Part shown: in pieces, positions 18,095 to 28,258 of the stretch
Layout of the letters: every line of letters starts with the position of its first letter
Position numbering within the stretch: the stretch's first letter is position 1
Notes under the pieces: generated by a model
The model's database searches: none
Seen by the model: only the letters and a program-made list of their open reading frames with translations
What the model was told of the DNA's origin: nothing
Assembly (NCBI RefSeq): GCF_000374525.1
Contig: NZ_KB894572.1
Span: 310,001-374,000 of the forward strand
Length of the DNA stretch: 64,000 nucleotides
Source: Amorphus coralli DSM 19760
GTDB taxonomy: Bacteria; Pseudomonadota; Alphaproteobacteria; Rhizobiales; Amorphaceae
Direction of reading: 5' to 3'
Position numbers and translations under genes: made by a program

Positions 18095-18137
18095 CAAAGC
18101 CAGGAAAAGTGGGAACCGGTTTCCCGTCTGGCTTTGT
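18095..18137. repeat. rhizobial palindromic repeat, diverged copy 3
   Basis: Third member of the palindrome family: outer arms CAAAGCCAG and CTGGCTTTG replace the CAATCCC/GGGATTG arms, but the core AGGAAAAGTG and the GGTTTCCCGT side are kept. The compensatory change in both arms suggests selection on the fold. Confidence 0.75.
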
Positions 18138-18155
18138 GGGCGGAAATAAAGCGTT

Positions 18156-21100
18156 TCAGTCGGAGCCGGGCTCGCGCGGTGCTGTCTTCAGACCCCGCGA
18201 CTGAAACGCCTCAGGCAGACGCTCCGCCAGCGCGGCGCGGGTAAATGCCGGACCGAGGCGCTGGCGCCAGTTCGGCCACTCTTTGTCGGTGCCCGGCACG
18301 TTGACCGGCTCGGTCTCGGCAAGGAGGTCTTTGGTCTGCAAGAGCACAAGGTCCGACGGGCAGTCCGCCAGGAAGGCATGGACAGCATCCACCAGGGCCT
18401 GAAGGGCGGCCATGCCGGGCTCGGCCTCGTCAGCCGCGGGCAGGGCGCTCCTATCGATTCCGGCGGCCTCTATCGCCGCCAGCAGCGCCGCGCGCTCCGC
18501 CTGCCGTGCTGCTTTGGCACCGTCGCGGTCCGCCGTGCGTCCAAGATCCACCGCGATGTCGATGTCGCGGCCGGACCACCAGCCGGCAATCGGCGGCAGG
18601 TCGTGGGTGGCCGCGCAGGTCGCCGCGCGCTTCTTGTAGGCCGACGCAGGCCTGAAACTGCCGCCCGCCTCGCGCTCGAAGAAGAACACCCGCGTTGACA
18701 GGACCTCCGCCTCCGCGAGCCGCTCGCCGAGGCCTTCCTGCACCGTGCCCAGGTCTTCGCCGACGACGCCGCAGCGGTGGCGATGACTGGCGAGCGAGAG
18801 GACGGCGAGCTGCTCGTCGAGCGCGTAGTTCACGTAAGCGCCGTCTGCAGCCGGTGCGCCGTCTGGCACGCAGTAGAGGCGCGACAGGCCCATCACGTGG
18901 TCGAGGCGCAAGAGGCCCGCGTGGCGCATGTTGGCGGACAGCAGCGCCGTAAGCGGCCGGTAACCGAGCGCCCTCAGTCGGTGCGGCGCGGGCGGACGTG
19001 CCACCCAGATCTGTCCGGCCGCGGAAAAGGGATCGGGCGGGGCACCGATGGAGACGTTCTCCGCGAGGTGATCCTGGTCGGCCCAGGCCTCGGCCCCGTC
19101 CGGAGCACTGCCGACGGCGAGATCGCGGTAGATGCCGATGGCGAGCCCCCCGGCCTCCGCCTGGCGAGCCGCCGCTTCGAACTGGCGCTCGCACAACCAT
19201 TGCAGCCAACAATGAAACAACACCCGCCCCGGATTGCGCGACTGCACCTCCGAAACGCCCGGTGCGCTCGGCCGGCGCAGCGGCGAGGGCCAGCGCGTCC
19301 AGGGCGCGTCCGGCCGGTCTTCGGCGATGACCTGGTAGGTTGCGAACACGATCAACCCGCGCCCGCGCCGGGTGAGGAAGGTCTCGAAGGCGCGGCGTTC
19401 TGCATCGTCGGTCGGTCGGTGGCGGAATCGCTCGAACCCGGCCTCCAGCGCGCTGCGCTTGGCCGCCCAGACCGCGGGATAGTCGATCAGGTCGGCAGGC
19501 GGCACGCTGCCGCGCGTCTCGGGCGGGATGTCGGCAAGGGCATCCAAGTCGAGATAGATCGGATCGAGGAAGCGCCGGTCCGACGGGTGATAGGGGCTTG
19601 CCCTCTCCCGGTCGCCGGGAAACAGCATGTGCAGAGGGTTGATGCCGACGGCTGCCGCCCCCAGCGTGCCGGCATTGGCGCCGAGTTCCGCCAGTGTGGT
19701 GAAGTCGCCGACGCCCTGGTCGCCGTCACGCGCGAGGCTGTAGAGGTTCGCCTGCAGGCCGAAGCGCGGCCCTTCGTCCAGAAGCGGCGGTCGGTAGCAT
19801 GCCCTTGGCGTCACGATCAGGCGCGCCGTCGCGTCGCGCTCCTCGCGTTCGTCGAGGCGGATGCGATGGTCGCCGAAGGGCAGTTTCGGCAACCGCACCA
19901 GGATCCGACGGACCGTTCCACCGTCCGGTGCCGTCACCGTGTCCTCGTCGGCGTCGAGCGGAATCGGGACGATTTCTTCCGCCCCGTCCTCCAGCCGCAG
20001 GTGCAGGGCACCGGGGGGGCGGGTGCCCGGTTCGCGCGGAATGGCGACGACGGCGCGCTCGCCCGGCTGCGCCGTCACCAGTGGTGGAAGCGGTCGGCGT
20101 GCGCCGGCTCGCGAAAGCGTGTGCAGGCTGGCCCGGGCCGCTTCGCTGCTTGCCGCAGGAAGCCCCATGGATTCCAGAAGTGCCCGCTTGGTTTCGGGCG
20201 TGACGACATGGCGGTCGCCCTCCACACCGAACCACTCCGGCGCGATGCCGGCCGCCGCCGACAACCGGTCAAGAACCGGACCTTCCGCGGCCTTCGGGCC
20301 CCCGGTCGGTGCCGCTCGGCTGCCACGCTGGGTCACCTCGGCAACAATCGCAGAGGTATGTGGCACTAGCGTCAGGGTCGATCCGTCAACATCGCGCGTT
20401 GCGATACGGTCTTCCGCACCGGTATCGACCAGCACGCGCCAACCATAGCCGTCGCGCGGCGTGGGCAACGTCACCGCATCTTCCCGGTCGCTTGCGTTGA
20501 AGGCCACCGCGACACGGTCGCCGGTCGCTCCTCCGGTCGGGGCATATGCGATCAGCAACAGGCCGCGGGTGGCCGGGTTGTCCCAGTCCGCTGGCGTCAT
20601 CGCGTGGCCGGCGAGGGTGCGCCACTCGATGTCGGGCAGGCCGCTGGCGTCCAGCGGTTGTCCGGTCAGGTAGGCATCGGTGCCGAGCGCCGGGTGCTTG
20701 CGGCGAATCTCGGACAGCATGCCCACCAGCGCCATGCGGCTTGCGTCGGCAGTCGACCAGTCGATCCAGGCAGTGGCGTTGTCCTGGGCGTAGGCATTGT
20801 TGTTGCCGTGCTGGGTGCGGCCAAGTTCGTCACCCATCGCCAGCATCGGCAGGCCGCGTGAAACGAACAGGGTAACAAGCATGTTGGCGACGTCACGATC
20901 GCGCATGGCGCGGATGTCGCGATCCTCGCTCGGACCCTCGATGCCGTGGTTCCATGAGTGATTGGTACCATGGCCGTCGCGGTTGCCCTCGCCGTTGGCG
21001 TGGTTGTGTTTCTGGGTGTAGGCAACGACGTCGGCGAGCGGAAAGCCGTCATGGGCGGCGATGAAGTTGACGCTGGCGGATGGCGGTCGTCTGGCGCCGG

Positions 21101-22397
21101 CGAAGATGTCGGCGGAGCCGGTGAGCCGGGTGGCGAGATCGCCGACAATGCTGTCGTCGCCGCGCCAGAAGCGGCGAACGGTGTCGCGGTAGCGGTCGCT
21201 CCACTCCGACCATCGCGCCGGCATCTGGCCCAGCCGGTGGCCGCCGGGGCCCACATCCCACGGCTCGGCGATCATCCGCAGACCGCGCAGGATCGGGTCC
21301 TGTTCGATCGCTTGGAACAGCGGCGCCTCCGGGTCATAGCCACCCATGCGCCGGCCGAGCGTGGTGGCCAGATCGAACCGGAACCCGTCGACGCCGGTGG
21401 CGATCGCCCAGTAACGCATCGTGTCCATGGCGAAGCGCAGGGCGAAGGGGCGATCCAGCGCCACAGTGTTTCCGCAGCCGGTGTCGTTGACGTAGTAGGC
21501 GCGGTCGGACGGGTCGAGCCGGTAGTAGCCGGCGTTGTCGAGCCCGCGGAAGGACAGCGTGGCACCCAACTCGTCGCTCTCGCCGGTGTGGTTGAGCACG
21601 ATGTCGAGGATGACTTCCATGCCCGCCGCGTGCAGCGCGGCCACTGCCTTGCGCACGTCGTCGATGCCGCCGGGTGCGAGGCGCGGATCCGGCGCCATGA
21701 AGGCCATGGTGTTGTAGCCCCAGTAGTCGGTGAGGCCGAGATCGGGGAGGTGGCGCTCGTCGATCCAGGCCATGATCGGCATCAGCTCGACGATGGTGAC
21801 GCCGAGCCTCGTCAGGTGCTCGATTGCCGCCGGGTGCGCCAGTGCTGCGATCGTGCCGCGCTCCTCCTCCGGAATGGCCGGATGGGTCTTCGTGAAACCT
21901 TTCACGTGCAGTTCGTAGACCAGCGGCGGCTTCTCGGCGCGATTGGTGGTCAGCGGCCGGCTGGTGGCGCGCACCGGAGCGGTGGCGATGGCTTTCGGCA
22001 CGAGGTCGGAAGTGTCGCGCGGATCGGGTGTTCCGTCGGCCGTGGTGCCGCAAAGGATCGGATCGTGGACGAACGGCCGATCCAGGTTGCGCGCGTAGGG
22101 ATCGACCAGGAGCTTGGCCGGGTTGAAGCGCAGGCCCTCCTCCGGCGCGTGCCGGCCATAGGCGCGCAGGCCGTAGCGGGTGCCGGCGCCCAGGCCTTTC
22201 AGAAAGCCGTGGTGGATGCCCGCGCGCTGCGCGGGGAGGATGGCCGATCCGGTCTGGGTCTCTCCGCTGGCGTCGTAGAGGACGATCTCGATCGCCTCGG
22301 CGTCGGGGGCGACGACGGCGACGTTGAGGCCGCCGGGCTCGACGGTCACGCCGAGCGGCTCGGGCCGTCCGGACTGCACGGAAAAGCGAAGCGTCAT
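18156..22397 (-). CDS. glgX-malQ: fused glycogen debranching enzyme / 4-alpha-glucanotransferase
   Basis: 1413-residue bifunctional enzyme. Residues 1 to about 685 are GlgX-type isoamylase (GH13): an N-terminal CBM48-like domain, YWGYNTMAFMAPDPR, nucleophile Asp in GVDGFRFDLAT (about 342), the acid/base region IAEPWDVGPGGH, and AAHDGFPL. From about 690 it is a complete MalQ (GH77): PYHPSDRRFLDPIYLD, LLRLDHVMGLSRLY and GVVGEDLGTV. GlgX removes limit-dextrin branches left by GlgP and MalQ recycles short maltodextrins, so the fusion channels consecutive steps. The ATG at 22397 overlaps the glgA stop by 1 nt (TGATG). The frame is uninterrupted across the join, so this is a true fusion. Confidence 0.93.
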   Translation of the reverse strand: MTLRFSVQSGRPEPLGVTVEPGGLNVAVVAPDAEAIEIVLYDASGETQTGSAILPAQRAGIHHGFLKGLGAGTRYGLRAYGRHAPEEGLRFNPAKLLVDPYARNLDRPFVHDPILCGTTADGTPDPRDTSDLVPKAIATAPVRATSRPLTTNRAEKPPLVYELHVKGFTKTHPAIPEEERGTIAALAHPAAIEHLTRLGVTIVELMPIMAWIDERHLPDLGLTDYWGYNTMAFMAPDPRLAPGGIDDVRKAVAALHAAGMEVILDIVLNHTGESDELGATLSFRGLDNAGYYRLDPSDRAYYVNDTGCGNTVALDRPFALRFAMDTMRYWAIATGVDGFRFDLATTLGRRMGGYDPEAPLFQAIEQDPILRGLRMIAEPWDVGPGGHRLGQMPARWSEWSDRYRDTVRRFWRGDDSIVGDLATRLTGSADIFAGARRPPSASVNFIAAHDGFPLADVVAYTQKHNHANGEGNRDGHGTNHSWNHGIEGPSEDRDIRAMRDRDVANMLVTLFVSRGLPMLAMGDELGRTQHGNNNAYAQDNATAWIDWSTADASRMALVGMLSEIRRKHPALGTDAYLTGQPLDASGLPDIEWRTLAGHAMTPADWDNPATRGLLLIAYAPTGGATGDRVAVAFNASDREDAVTLPTPRDGYGWRVLVDTGAEDRIATRDVDGSTLTLVPHTSAIVAEVTQRGSRAAPTGGPKAAEGPVLDRLSAAAGIAPEWFGVEGDRHVVTPETKRALLESMGLPAASSEAARASLHTLSRAGARRPLPPLVTAQPGERAVVAIPREPGTRPPGALHLRLEDGAEEIVPIPLDADEDTVTAPDGGTVRRILVRLPKLPFGDHRIRLDEREERDATARLIVTPRACYRPPLLDEGPRFGLQANLYSLARDGDQGVGDFTTLAELGANAGTLGAAAVGINPLHMLFPGDRERASPYHPSDRRFLDPIYLDLDALADIPPETRGSVPPADLIDYPAVWAAKRSALEAGFERFRHRPTDDAERRAFETFLTRRGRGLIVFATYQVIAEDRPDAPWTRWPSPLRRPSAPGVSEVQSRNPGRVLFHCWLQWLCERQFEAAARQAEAGGLAIGIYRDLAVGSAPDGAEAWADQDHLAENVSIGAPPDPFSAAGQIWVARPPAPHRLRALGYRPLTALLSANMRHAGLLRLDHVMGLSRLYCVPDGAPAADGAYVNYALDEQLAVLSLASHRHRCGVVGEDLGTVQEGLGERLAEAEVLSTRVFFFEREAGGSFRPASAYKKRAATCAATHDLPPIAGWWSGRDIDIAVDLGRTADRDGAKAARQAERAALLAAIEAAGIDRSALPAADEAEPGMAALQALVDAVHAFLADCPSDLVLLQTKDLLAETEPVNVPGTDKEWPNWRQRLGPAFTRAALAERLPEAFQSRGLKTAPREPGSD

Positions 22398-23962
22398 CAG
22401 GCCTGTGTCACCGCGGGCGTGGCTAGCTGGCGAAAGAGATCGGCGTAGGTCCGGGCCGGTCCGGCCCAGCCCACGTCGGTTCGCAGAGCGTTCGTCTGCA
22501 TCCTGCGCCACGTTGCAGGAGAACGATAGAGCTCGCAGGTGCGAACGAGCGCCTGCTCGAAGGGTTCCCGGCCCACCGGCGAGAACAGGACGCCGGTGCC
22601 GACGCCCGCCCGGCGCGCCATCTCGTTGGTGTCGACGATGGTGTCGGACAGCCCGCCGACCCTGGCGGCGACGGGGATGGCGCCGTAGCGCAGCGCACAG
22701 AGTTGGGTCAGTCCGCACGGCTCGAAGCGCGACGGGATCAGCAGGGCGTCGGCGCCGGCCTGGATCAGGTGGGCCAGCGCCTCGTCGTAGCCGAGCTGGA
22801 CGCCGATCCGGTCCGGATGCCGGCTTGCTGCCGCCGACAGCGCCGATTCAAGTGCCGGTTCGCCGGAGCCGAGCACCACGAGGTCCGCGTCCTGGCCGAG
22901 CAGGGTGCCGAGTGCCTCGACCAGGAGGTCGATGCCCTTCTGCCAGGTCAGCCGGCTGACGACACCGAAGAGCGGCCGGTTGCTGTCCGGATCGAGCCCG
23001 AGGCGCGACAGGAGCGCCGGCTTGTTGGCCGACCGCCGTCCCAGCGTGGTGCGGGAAAAGCGCGCCGCAAGCGATGGATCCGTTTCCGGATTCCAGACGG
23101 AAAGATCGATGCCGTTCAGGATGCCGGACACGTCGGCCCCGCGCGCCGCGATCAGTCCTTCCAGCCCCATGCCGAATTCCGAGGAGCGGATCTCGCGTGC
23201 GTAGGTGGGCGAGACGGTCGTCACCCGGTCGGCGAGGCGCACGGCCGACTTCAGATAGCCGACGCTGCCATAATATTCGACGCCTTCGATGGAGTAGGCT
23301 TCGGGCGGCAGGCCGAGCTCGCCGAGGATGTCCGGCGGCATCTGGCCCTGGAAGGCGATGTTGTGGATCGTCGCCACCGAGGGCGGTGCCGGGTCCGGCG
23401 AGAAGTGCAGGTAGGCCGGCGTCAGCCCCGCCTGCCAGTCGTGGCAGTGCACCACGTCCGGCCGGTAGCCGTCGATGGCGCCCCGCGCCACCAGCGCAGC
23501 GGCCCGGCACAGGGTTCCGAAGCGCACCCCGTTGTCGGACCATTCGCCGCCGCCCGGCATGGAATAAGGACCACCGGGACGCGCGAAGAGCGACGGTGCG
23601 TCGAGGACCGCTAGGTCGAGCCCGGCGGCCCGGCCGCGCAGCACCCGGGCCTCGCCGCCGAGGATCGGGTCAAGGTCGGCCACCGTCTCGCCGTCTTCCA
23701 GCGCCTCCATCACGGCCGGATATCCCGGCACGAACGTCAGGGCCTGGACACCTTCCTCGGCAAGCGCTGCCGGCAGTGCTCCCACCACGTCGGCGAGCCC
23801 GCCGGTCTTGACCAGCGGGAACACCTCCGAGGCGACGGAGAGAAGCTGCAGCGGCGGTCCCGATGGAACAGGCAGGGGCGCAACGGATGGCGCAGCCGCG
23901 CGCTTCGCCTTCACCGGCCTGGCCTTCTTCGCGGCCTTGCCGGCCTCAGCCTTCGCAGGCAT
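22397..23962 (-). CDS. glgA: glycogen synthase (ADP-glucose)
   Basis: 521-residue GT5 glycogen synthase, which adds glucose from ADP-glucose to the growing alpha-1,4-glucan. The nucleotide-sugar motif is [13 protein letters not shown] near residue 52; the C-terminal [18 protein letters not shown] is the GT5 signature. There is an N-terminal Ala/Lys/Pro-rich extension of about 38 residues before the catalytic domain, longer than usual. It overlaps glgC by 17 nt and glgX-malQ by 1 nt, so the three are coupled. Confidence 0.95.
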   Translation of the reverse strand: MPAKAEAGKAAKKARPVKAKRAAAPSVAPLPVPSGPPLQLLSVASEVFPLVKTGGLADVVGALPAALAEEGVQALTFVPGYPAVMEALEDGETVADLDPILGGEARVLRGRAAGLDLAVLDAPSLFARPGGPYSMPGGGEWSDNGVRFGTLCRAAALVARGAIDGYRPDVVHCHDWQAGLTPAYLHFSPDPAPPSVATIHNIAFQGQMPPDILGELGLPPEAYSIEGVEYYGSVGYLKSAVRLADRVTTVSPTYAREIRSSEFGMGLEGLIAARGADVSGILNGIDLSVWNPETDPSLAARFSRTTLGRRSANKPALLSRLGLDPDSNRPLFGVVSRLTWQKGIDLLVEALGTLLGQDADLVVLGSGEPALESALSAAASRHPDRIGVQLGYDEALAHLIQAGADALLIPSRFEPCGLTQLCALRYGAIPVAARVGGLSDTIVDTNEMARRAGVGTGVLFSPVGREPFEQALVRTCELYRSPATWRRMQTNALRTDVGWAGPARTYADLFRQLATPAVTQA

Positions 23963-25211
23963 CGATCATGGTCTGCGTGACGAGACAGATGCCGCGGTCG
24001 GTGCGCCGGAAGCGCTGGGCGTCCTCTTCCGGATCCTCGCCGATCACGAGCCCGTCGGGTATGCGCACGCCCCGGTCCACCACGCACCGGTCGATCCGCG
24101 CGCCGCGGCCGATCTCCACTTCCGGAAGCACCACTGAGAAGGTGACGTTGGCGTAGGAATGGACGTGGCAGTTGGACGACAGCAGCGAGCGCTGCACCGA
24201 GCCGCCCGACACGATGCAGCCGCCGGAGACCAGTGAGGAGATCGCCGTGCCGCGCCGTTCGCCGGCGTCGTGCACGAACTTCGCCGGCGGGGTCAGCTCC
24301 GAGTAGGTCCAGATCGGCCAGTCGCGGTCGAACAGGTCGAGCTCCGGGACAATCTCGGTGAGGTCGATGTTGGCCTCCCAGTAGGCGTCGATGGTGCCGA
24401 CATCGCGCCAGTAGGCGGAGCGCTCGGCGCCGGAGCGCACGCAGCTTGCCTCGAACCGGTGGGCCCAGCAGCCGCCTCCCGAGACCAGCTTCGGGATCAC
24501 GTCCTTGCCGAAGTCGTGGCTGGAGTCCGGGTCGGCGGCGTCCTCCCGCAGCAATTCGAACAGCCGTTCCCGATTGAACACGTAGATGCCCATGGAGGCG
24601 AGCGACCGGCCAGGCTGGCCGGGGATTTCCGGCGGCTGTGCCGGCTTCTCCACGAAGGACACGACCCGGTCGCGCTCGTCCACGTGCATGATGCCGAAGG
24701 CCGAACCCTCGGTGCTGGCGATCTCCACGCAGCCGACGGTCACGTCGGCGCCGAGCTCCACGTGCTGGGCGAGCATCAGCTCGTAGTCCATCTTGTAGAC
24801 ATGGTCGCCGGCCAGGATGATCAGGTAATCCGGGGCGTAGGATTCGATGATGTCGAGGTTCTGGTAGACCGCGTCGGCGGTGCCGGCATACCACTTGTCC
24901 TCAGACACGCGCTGGCTGGCGGGCAGGATGTCGAAGCCCTCGTTGCGCTCCGGCCGCAGGAAATTCCAGCCGCGATTCATGTGCCGGATCAGGCTGTGCG
25001 CCTTGTACTGGGTGGCGACCGCGATGCGGCGCACGCCGGAATTCAGGGCATTGGAGAGCGCGAAATCGATGATCCGCGACTTGCCGCCGAAATAGACCGC
25101 CGGCTTGGCGCGCCGGTCGGTCAGCTCCAGAAGGCGGCTGCCGCGCCCCCCCGCCAGCACGTAGGCCATGGCCGAGCGCGCCAGCGGCGCATTGGCTCCG
25201 AAACCCGACAT
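23946..25211 (-). CDS. glgC: ADP-glucose pyrophosphorylase
   Basis: 421-residue glucose-1-phosphate adenylyltransferase, the committed step of glycogen synthesis. The nucleotidyltransferase motif [21 protein letters not shown] is at about 17-37. Then come [12 protein letters not shown], the catalytic Asp in [12 protein letters not shown], the sugar-phosphate site SFVEKP, and a C-terminal left-handed beta-helix. AAGGGGGG lies just upstream of the ATG at 25211. It is the first gene of the closely packed glgC-glgA-glgX::malQ block. Confidence 0.96.
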   Translation of the reverse strand: MSGFGANAPLARSAMAYVLAGGRGSRLLELTDRRAKPAVYFGGKSRIIDFALSNALNSGVRRIAVATQYKAHSLIRHMNRGWNFLRPERNEGFDILPASQRVSEDKWYAGTADAVYQNLDIIESYAPDYLIILAGDHVYKMDYELMLAQHVELGADVTVGCVEIASTEGSAFGIMHVDERDRVVSFVEKPAQPPEIPGQPGRSLASMGIYVFNRERLFELLREDAADPDSSHDFGKDVIPKLVSGGGCWAHRFEASCVRSGAERSAYWRDVGTIDAYWEANIDLTEIVPELDLFDRDWPIWTYSELTPPAKFVHDAGERRGTAISSLVSGGCIVSGGSVQRSLLSSNCHVHSYANVTFSVVLPEVEIGRGARIDRCVVDRGVRIPDGLVIGEDPEEDAQRFRRTDRGICLVTQTMIDACEG

Positions 25212-25477
25212 CGTCCCCCCTTAGGGCCACGCGTCCGCGCCCTGCACGCGGCGCCACGCCCGTTTTGAAGTGCGGCCGCTCGTGCGGTCCGGGATACCAA
25301 GAACCATGGCAGCCGCATTGTTCCCGCGCAAATGCCGGGAAACACACGATGCAGCGCTCAGGGACCGCCCGTGAGGGCCCCGTCGACGCTGCGGCCGGCC
25401 GCTGCCGGACCCGCGGCCGGTGGGTCGCGGATCCCCTGCGATCGAAACGTGCCGGTATGTCGCCCGGATGACGGGCC

Positions 25478-27997
25478 CTACTCCGGGCGCACGGGGTTGG
25501 CGTTCCAGATCTCGCTGGCGTACTCGCGGATCGTGCGGTCGGCGGAGAACCAGCCCATGTGGGCTGTGTTCAGCACCGATTTGCGCCACCACAGGTTCTT
25601 GTCCTTCCACTCGTTGCCGACATGGACCTGCATGGCCCGGTAGGCCTCGAAGTCGGCGTTGACGAGGAAGTAGTCGTGGTGGGTGATGGCGTTGACCAGA
25701 TCGCGATAACGGTCCGGCTGGTCGGGCGAGAAGACGCCGGTGGTGATCTGGTCGAGCGCTTCTGACAGGTGGCGGGACGCACGGATCGTCTCCACCATGT
25801 CGATCCCCTGGGAGCGGCGCTCCGCCACTTCCTCCGCCGTCATGCCGAAGATGTAGATGTTCTCCGCCCCGACATGGTCGCGGATTTCCACGTTGGCGCC
25901 GTCCAGCGTGCCGATGGTCAGCGCGCCGTTGAGGGCGAACTTCATGTTGCCTGTGCCGGAGGCTTCCATGCCCGCGGTGGAGATCTGCTCGGAGAGATCG
26001 GTGGCCGGGATGATCGCCTCGGCGAGGCTCACATTGTAGTTCTCCAGGAACACGATCTTCAGGTGACCGCGCACCGTCGGATCGGCGTTCACCATCTTGG
26101 CGACGTCGCAGGCGAGCTTGATGATCAGCTTCGCGACGCCGTAGCTCGCCGCCGCCTTGCCCGCGAAGATCTTCACCCGGGGTCGCCAGTCGTGCATCGG
26201 GTTGGAGCGGATCGCGTCATAGAGCGCCACGGCGTCCAGGATGTTGAGCAGCTGGCGCTTGTATTCGTGGATCCGTTTGATGTGAACGTCGAAGAGGGCG
26301 TCCGGGTCGAGCGTGATGCCGACGCGCTCCTTGACGATCTTCGCCAGCGCGACCTTGTTCTCGCGTCGGATCCGCTGGGCTTCCTCGCGGAAGCCGGCAT
26401 CGTCGGCGAACGGCACGAGATCGACGAGGGCCTCGTGTTCGTCCATGAACCGGTCGCCGATGGCGTCGCGGATCAGGCGGGTGAGGCCCGGGTTCGCCTG
26501 GAACAGCCAGCGGCGCACGGTGATGCCGTTGGTCTTGTTGGTGAGCCGGTCCGGATAAAGCCGGTTGAGACCGTTGAAGATGGTCTGACCGACGAGATCG
26601 GTGTGCAGCGCCGACACGCCGTTGATCTTGTGGGAGCCAACAAAGGCAAGGTTGCCCATGCGCACCGCGCGGCCGTGATTTTCCGCAATCAGCGAGGCTT
26701 CCGACAGAAGCGCCCCGTCGTCGCCGAAGGTCGCCCGGATGTGGTCCAGCTCGAAGGCGTTGATCAGGTAGATGATCTGCATGTGGCGCGGCAGCATCCG
26801 CTCGATGAGCGGTACCGGCCAGGTCTCCAGCGCTTCCGGCAGCAGCGTGTGGTTGGTGTAGGAGAGTGTCGCGCGGGTGATGTCCCAGGCCTTGGCCCAC
26901 GGCACCTCGTGCACGTCGACGAGAAGACGCATCAGCTCCGGCACGGCAATGGCCGGATGCGTGTCGTTCATCTGGATCGCCGCGTGATCCGCCAGGGTCT
27001 CGATGGTGAGGCCCTGCTGGATGTGGCGGCGGATCAGGTCCTGCAGCGAGGCGGAGGTGAAGAAATATTCCTGGCGCAGCCGAAGCTCCAGGCCGGCGTC
27101 GGTGGAGTCCGACGGATAGAGCACCTTCGAGATCGCCTCGGCCTTGGCGCGTTCCGACAGGGCGCCGACGTGGTCGCCGCGGTTGAACTCCTCGAGGCTG
27201 ATCGGGTCGATGGAGCGTGCCGACCAGAGCCGCAGGGTCGCCACGTAGCGTCCCCTCCAGCCGACGATCGGGTTGTCGTAGGCGACGGCGCGCACGGTCT
27301 CGGCCGGCTTCCAGGTCCGGGCGCCGAGATGGTGGGCGTCGTGCGGCGCCTCGACGGTGCCGCCGAACCCAACCTCGTAGGCCACTTCGGGCCGCTTGAA
27401 CTCCCAGGGCGAGCCGTTGGCCAGCCAGTCTTCCGGCAGCTCGCGCTGGAAGCCGTCCGGCAGTGCCTGGCGGAACAGGCCGTGATCGTAGCGGATGCCG
27501 TAGCCGAAGCCGGCGATGCCGAGCGAAGCCATGCTCTCGATGAAGCAGGCTGCCAGTCGACCGAGGCCGCCGTTTCCGAGTGCCGCGTCCGGTTCCAGCT
27601 TGCGCACGGTGTCCAGGTCGGTTCCCAGCGTCACGAGAGCTTCGGCGATTGCCTCGTCGAAACCGAGATTGTAGGCCGCCTCGAACAACTGGCGTCCGAT
27701 CAGGAATTCCAGCGACAGATAATAGACCCGCTTGGAGGACTGGGCGTAGGTCTGGCGGGTGGAGGGGATCCACTCGTCGACGATGCGATCGCGCACGGCC
27801 ATCGCGGTGGCCATGTACCAGTCATGCGGTTCGGCGTGCTCGGGATCCTTGCCCACCTGGTAGACCAGCTTGGCAACGATCCGGGTGCGCCAGAAGTCCG
27901 GCTTCATCGGGTCGTCGCCGGCGCGGCGGTTCGGATGGGCTTCGGTGTCCGTGGCGGAATCGACCGCAACGTCGGCTTCGGTCTGATGATCGGTCAT
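25478..27997 (-). CDS. glgP: glycogen phosphorylase
   Basis: 839-residue GT35 phosphorylase, which releases glucose-1-phosphate from alpha-1,4-glucan ends with PLP. Conserved blocks are VYYLSLEFLIGRQL, ALGNGGLGRLAACFIESMA, the long NDTHPAIAVPELMR and TNHTLLPEALE segments, and the PLP-lysine region ASGTGNMKFALNGALTIG. The ATG at 27997 starts a short acidic extension of about 35 residues. It lies 266 bp upstream of glgC on the same strand; no glgB or pgm gene intervenes, unlike many rhizobial glg operons. Confidence 0.95.
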   Translation of the reverse strand: MTDHQTEADVAVDSATDTEAHPNRRAGDDPMKPDFWRTRIVAKLVYQVGKDPEHAEPHDWYMATAMAVRDRIVDEWIPSTRQTYAQSSKRVYYLSLEFLIGRQLFEAAYNLGFDEAIAEALVTLGTDLDTVRKLEPDAALGNGGLGRLAACFIESMASLGIAGFGYGIRYDHGLFRQALPDGFQRELPEDWLANGSPWEFKRPEVAYEVGFGGTVEAPHDAHHLGARTWKPAETVRAVAYDNPIVGWRGRYVATLRLWSARSIDPISLEEFNRGDHVGALSERAKAEAISKVLYPSDSTDAGLELRLRQEYFFTSASLQDLIRRHIQQGLTIETLADHAAIQMNDTHPAIAVPELMRLLVDVHEVPWAKAWDITRATLSYTNHTLLPEALETWPVPLIERMLPRHMQIIYLINAFELDHIRATFGDDGALLSEASLIAENHGRAVRMGNLAFVGSHKINGVSALHTDLVGQTIFNGLNRLYPDRLTNKTNGITVRRWLFQANPGLTRLIRDAIGDRFMDEHEALVDLVPFADDAGFREEAQRIRRENKVALAKIVKERVGITLDPDALFDVHIKRIHEYKRQLLNILDAVALYDAIRSNPMHDWRPRVKIFAGKAAASYGVAKLIIKLACDVAKMVNADPTVRGHLKIVFLENYNVSLAEAIIPATDLSEQISTAGMEASGTGNMKFALNGALTIGTLDGANVEIRDHVGAENIYIFGMTAEEVAERRSQGIDMVETIRASRHLSEALDQITTGVFSPDQPDRYRDLVNAITHHDYFLVNADFEAYRAMQVHVGNEWKDKNLWWRKSVLNTAHMGWFSADRTIREYASEIWNANPVRPE

Positions 27998-28258
27998 GAC
28001 TGCTCGAAATCTGCGGCTCTTGGGAGGAAGCCTTCGGAAGGGAGCGAGTGTACGGCGCGATCCTTGCGCGAAGCCCGCCAGACAGTCGGGGGCTGTGCGG
28101 ACGGGGTTCGGATCGCGGCATCGCATTCTGACCCGAAGCCCGCCTGGAAGCTAGCCAACCGACCGATTTCTCCGACACTGTTGCACCGGCGCGTGCCGAT
28201 CCGTGTGCGGCCTTGCCGCGTACTGACGACGAACCCTGCTGCCTGGAGGATCGTCGTC

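Noticed and set aside
18156-22397. GlgX and MalQ as two genes or a frameshift artefact
   Set aside because: The frame is continuous with no stop and no start or ribosome-binding site near the domain join at about 20330.
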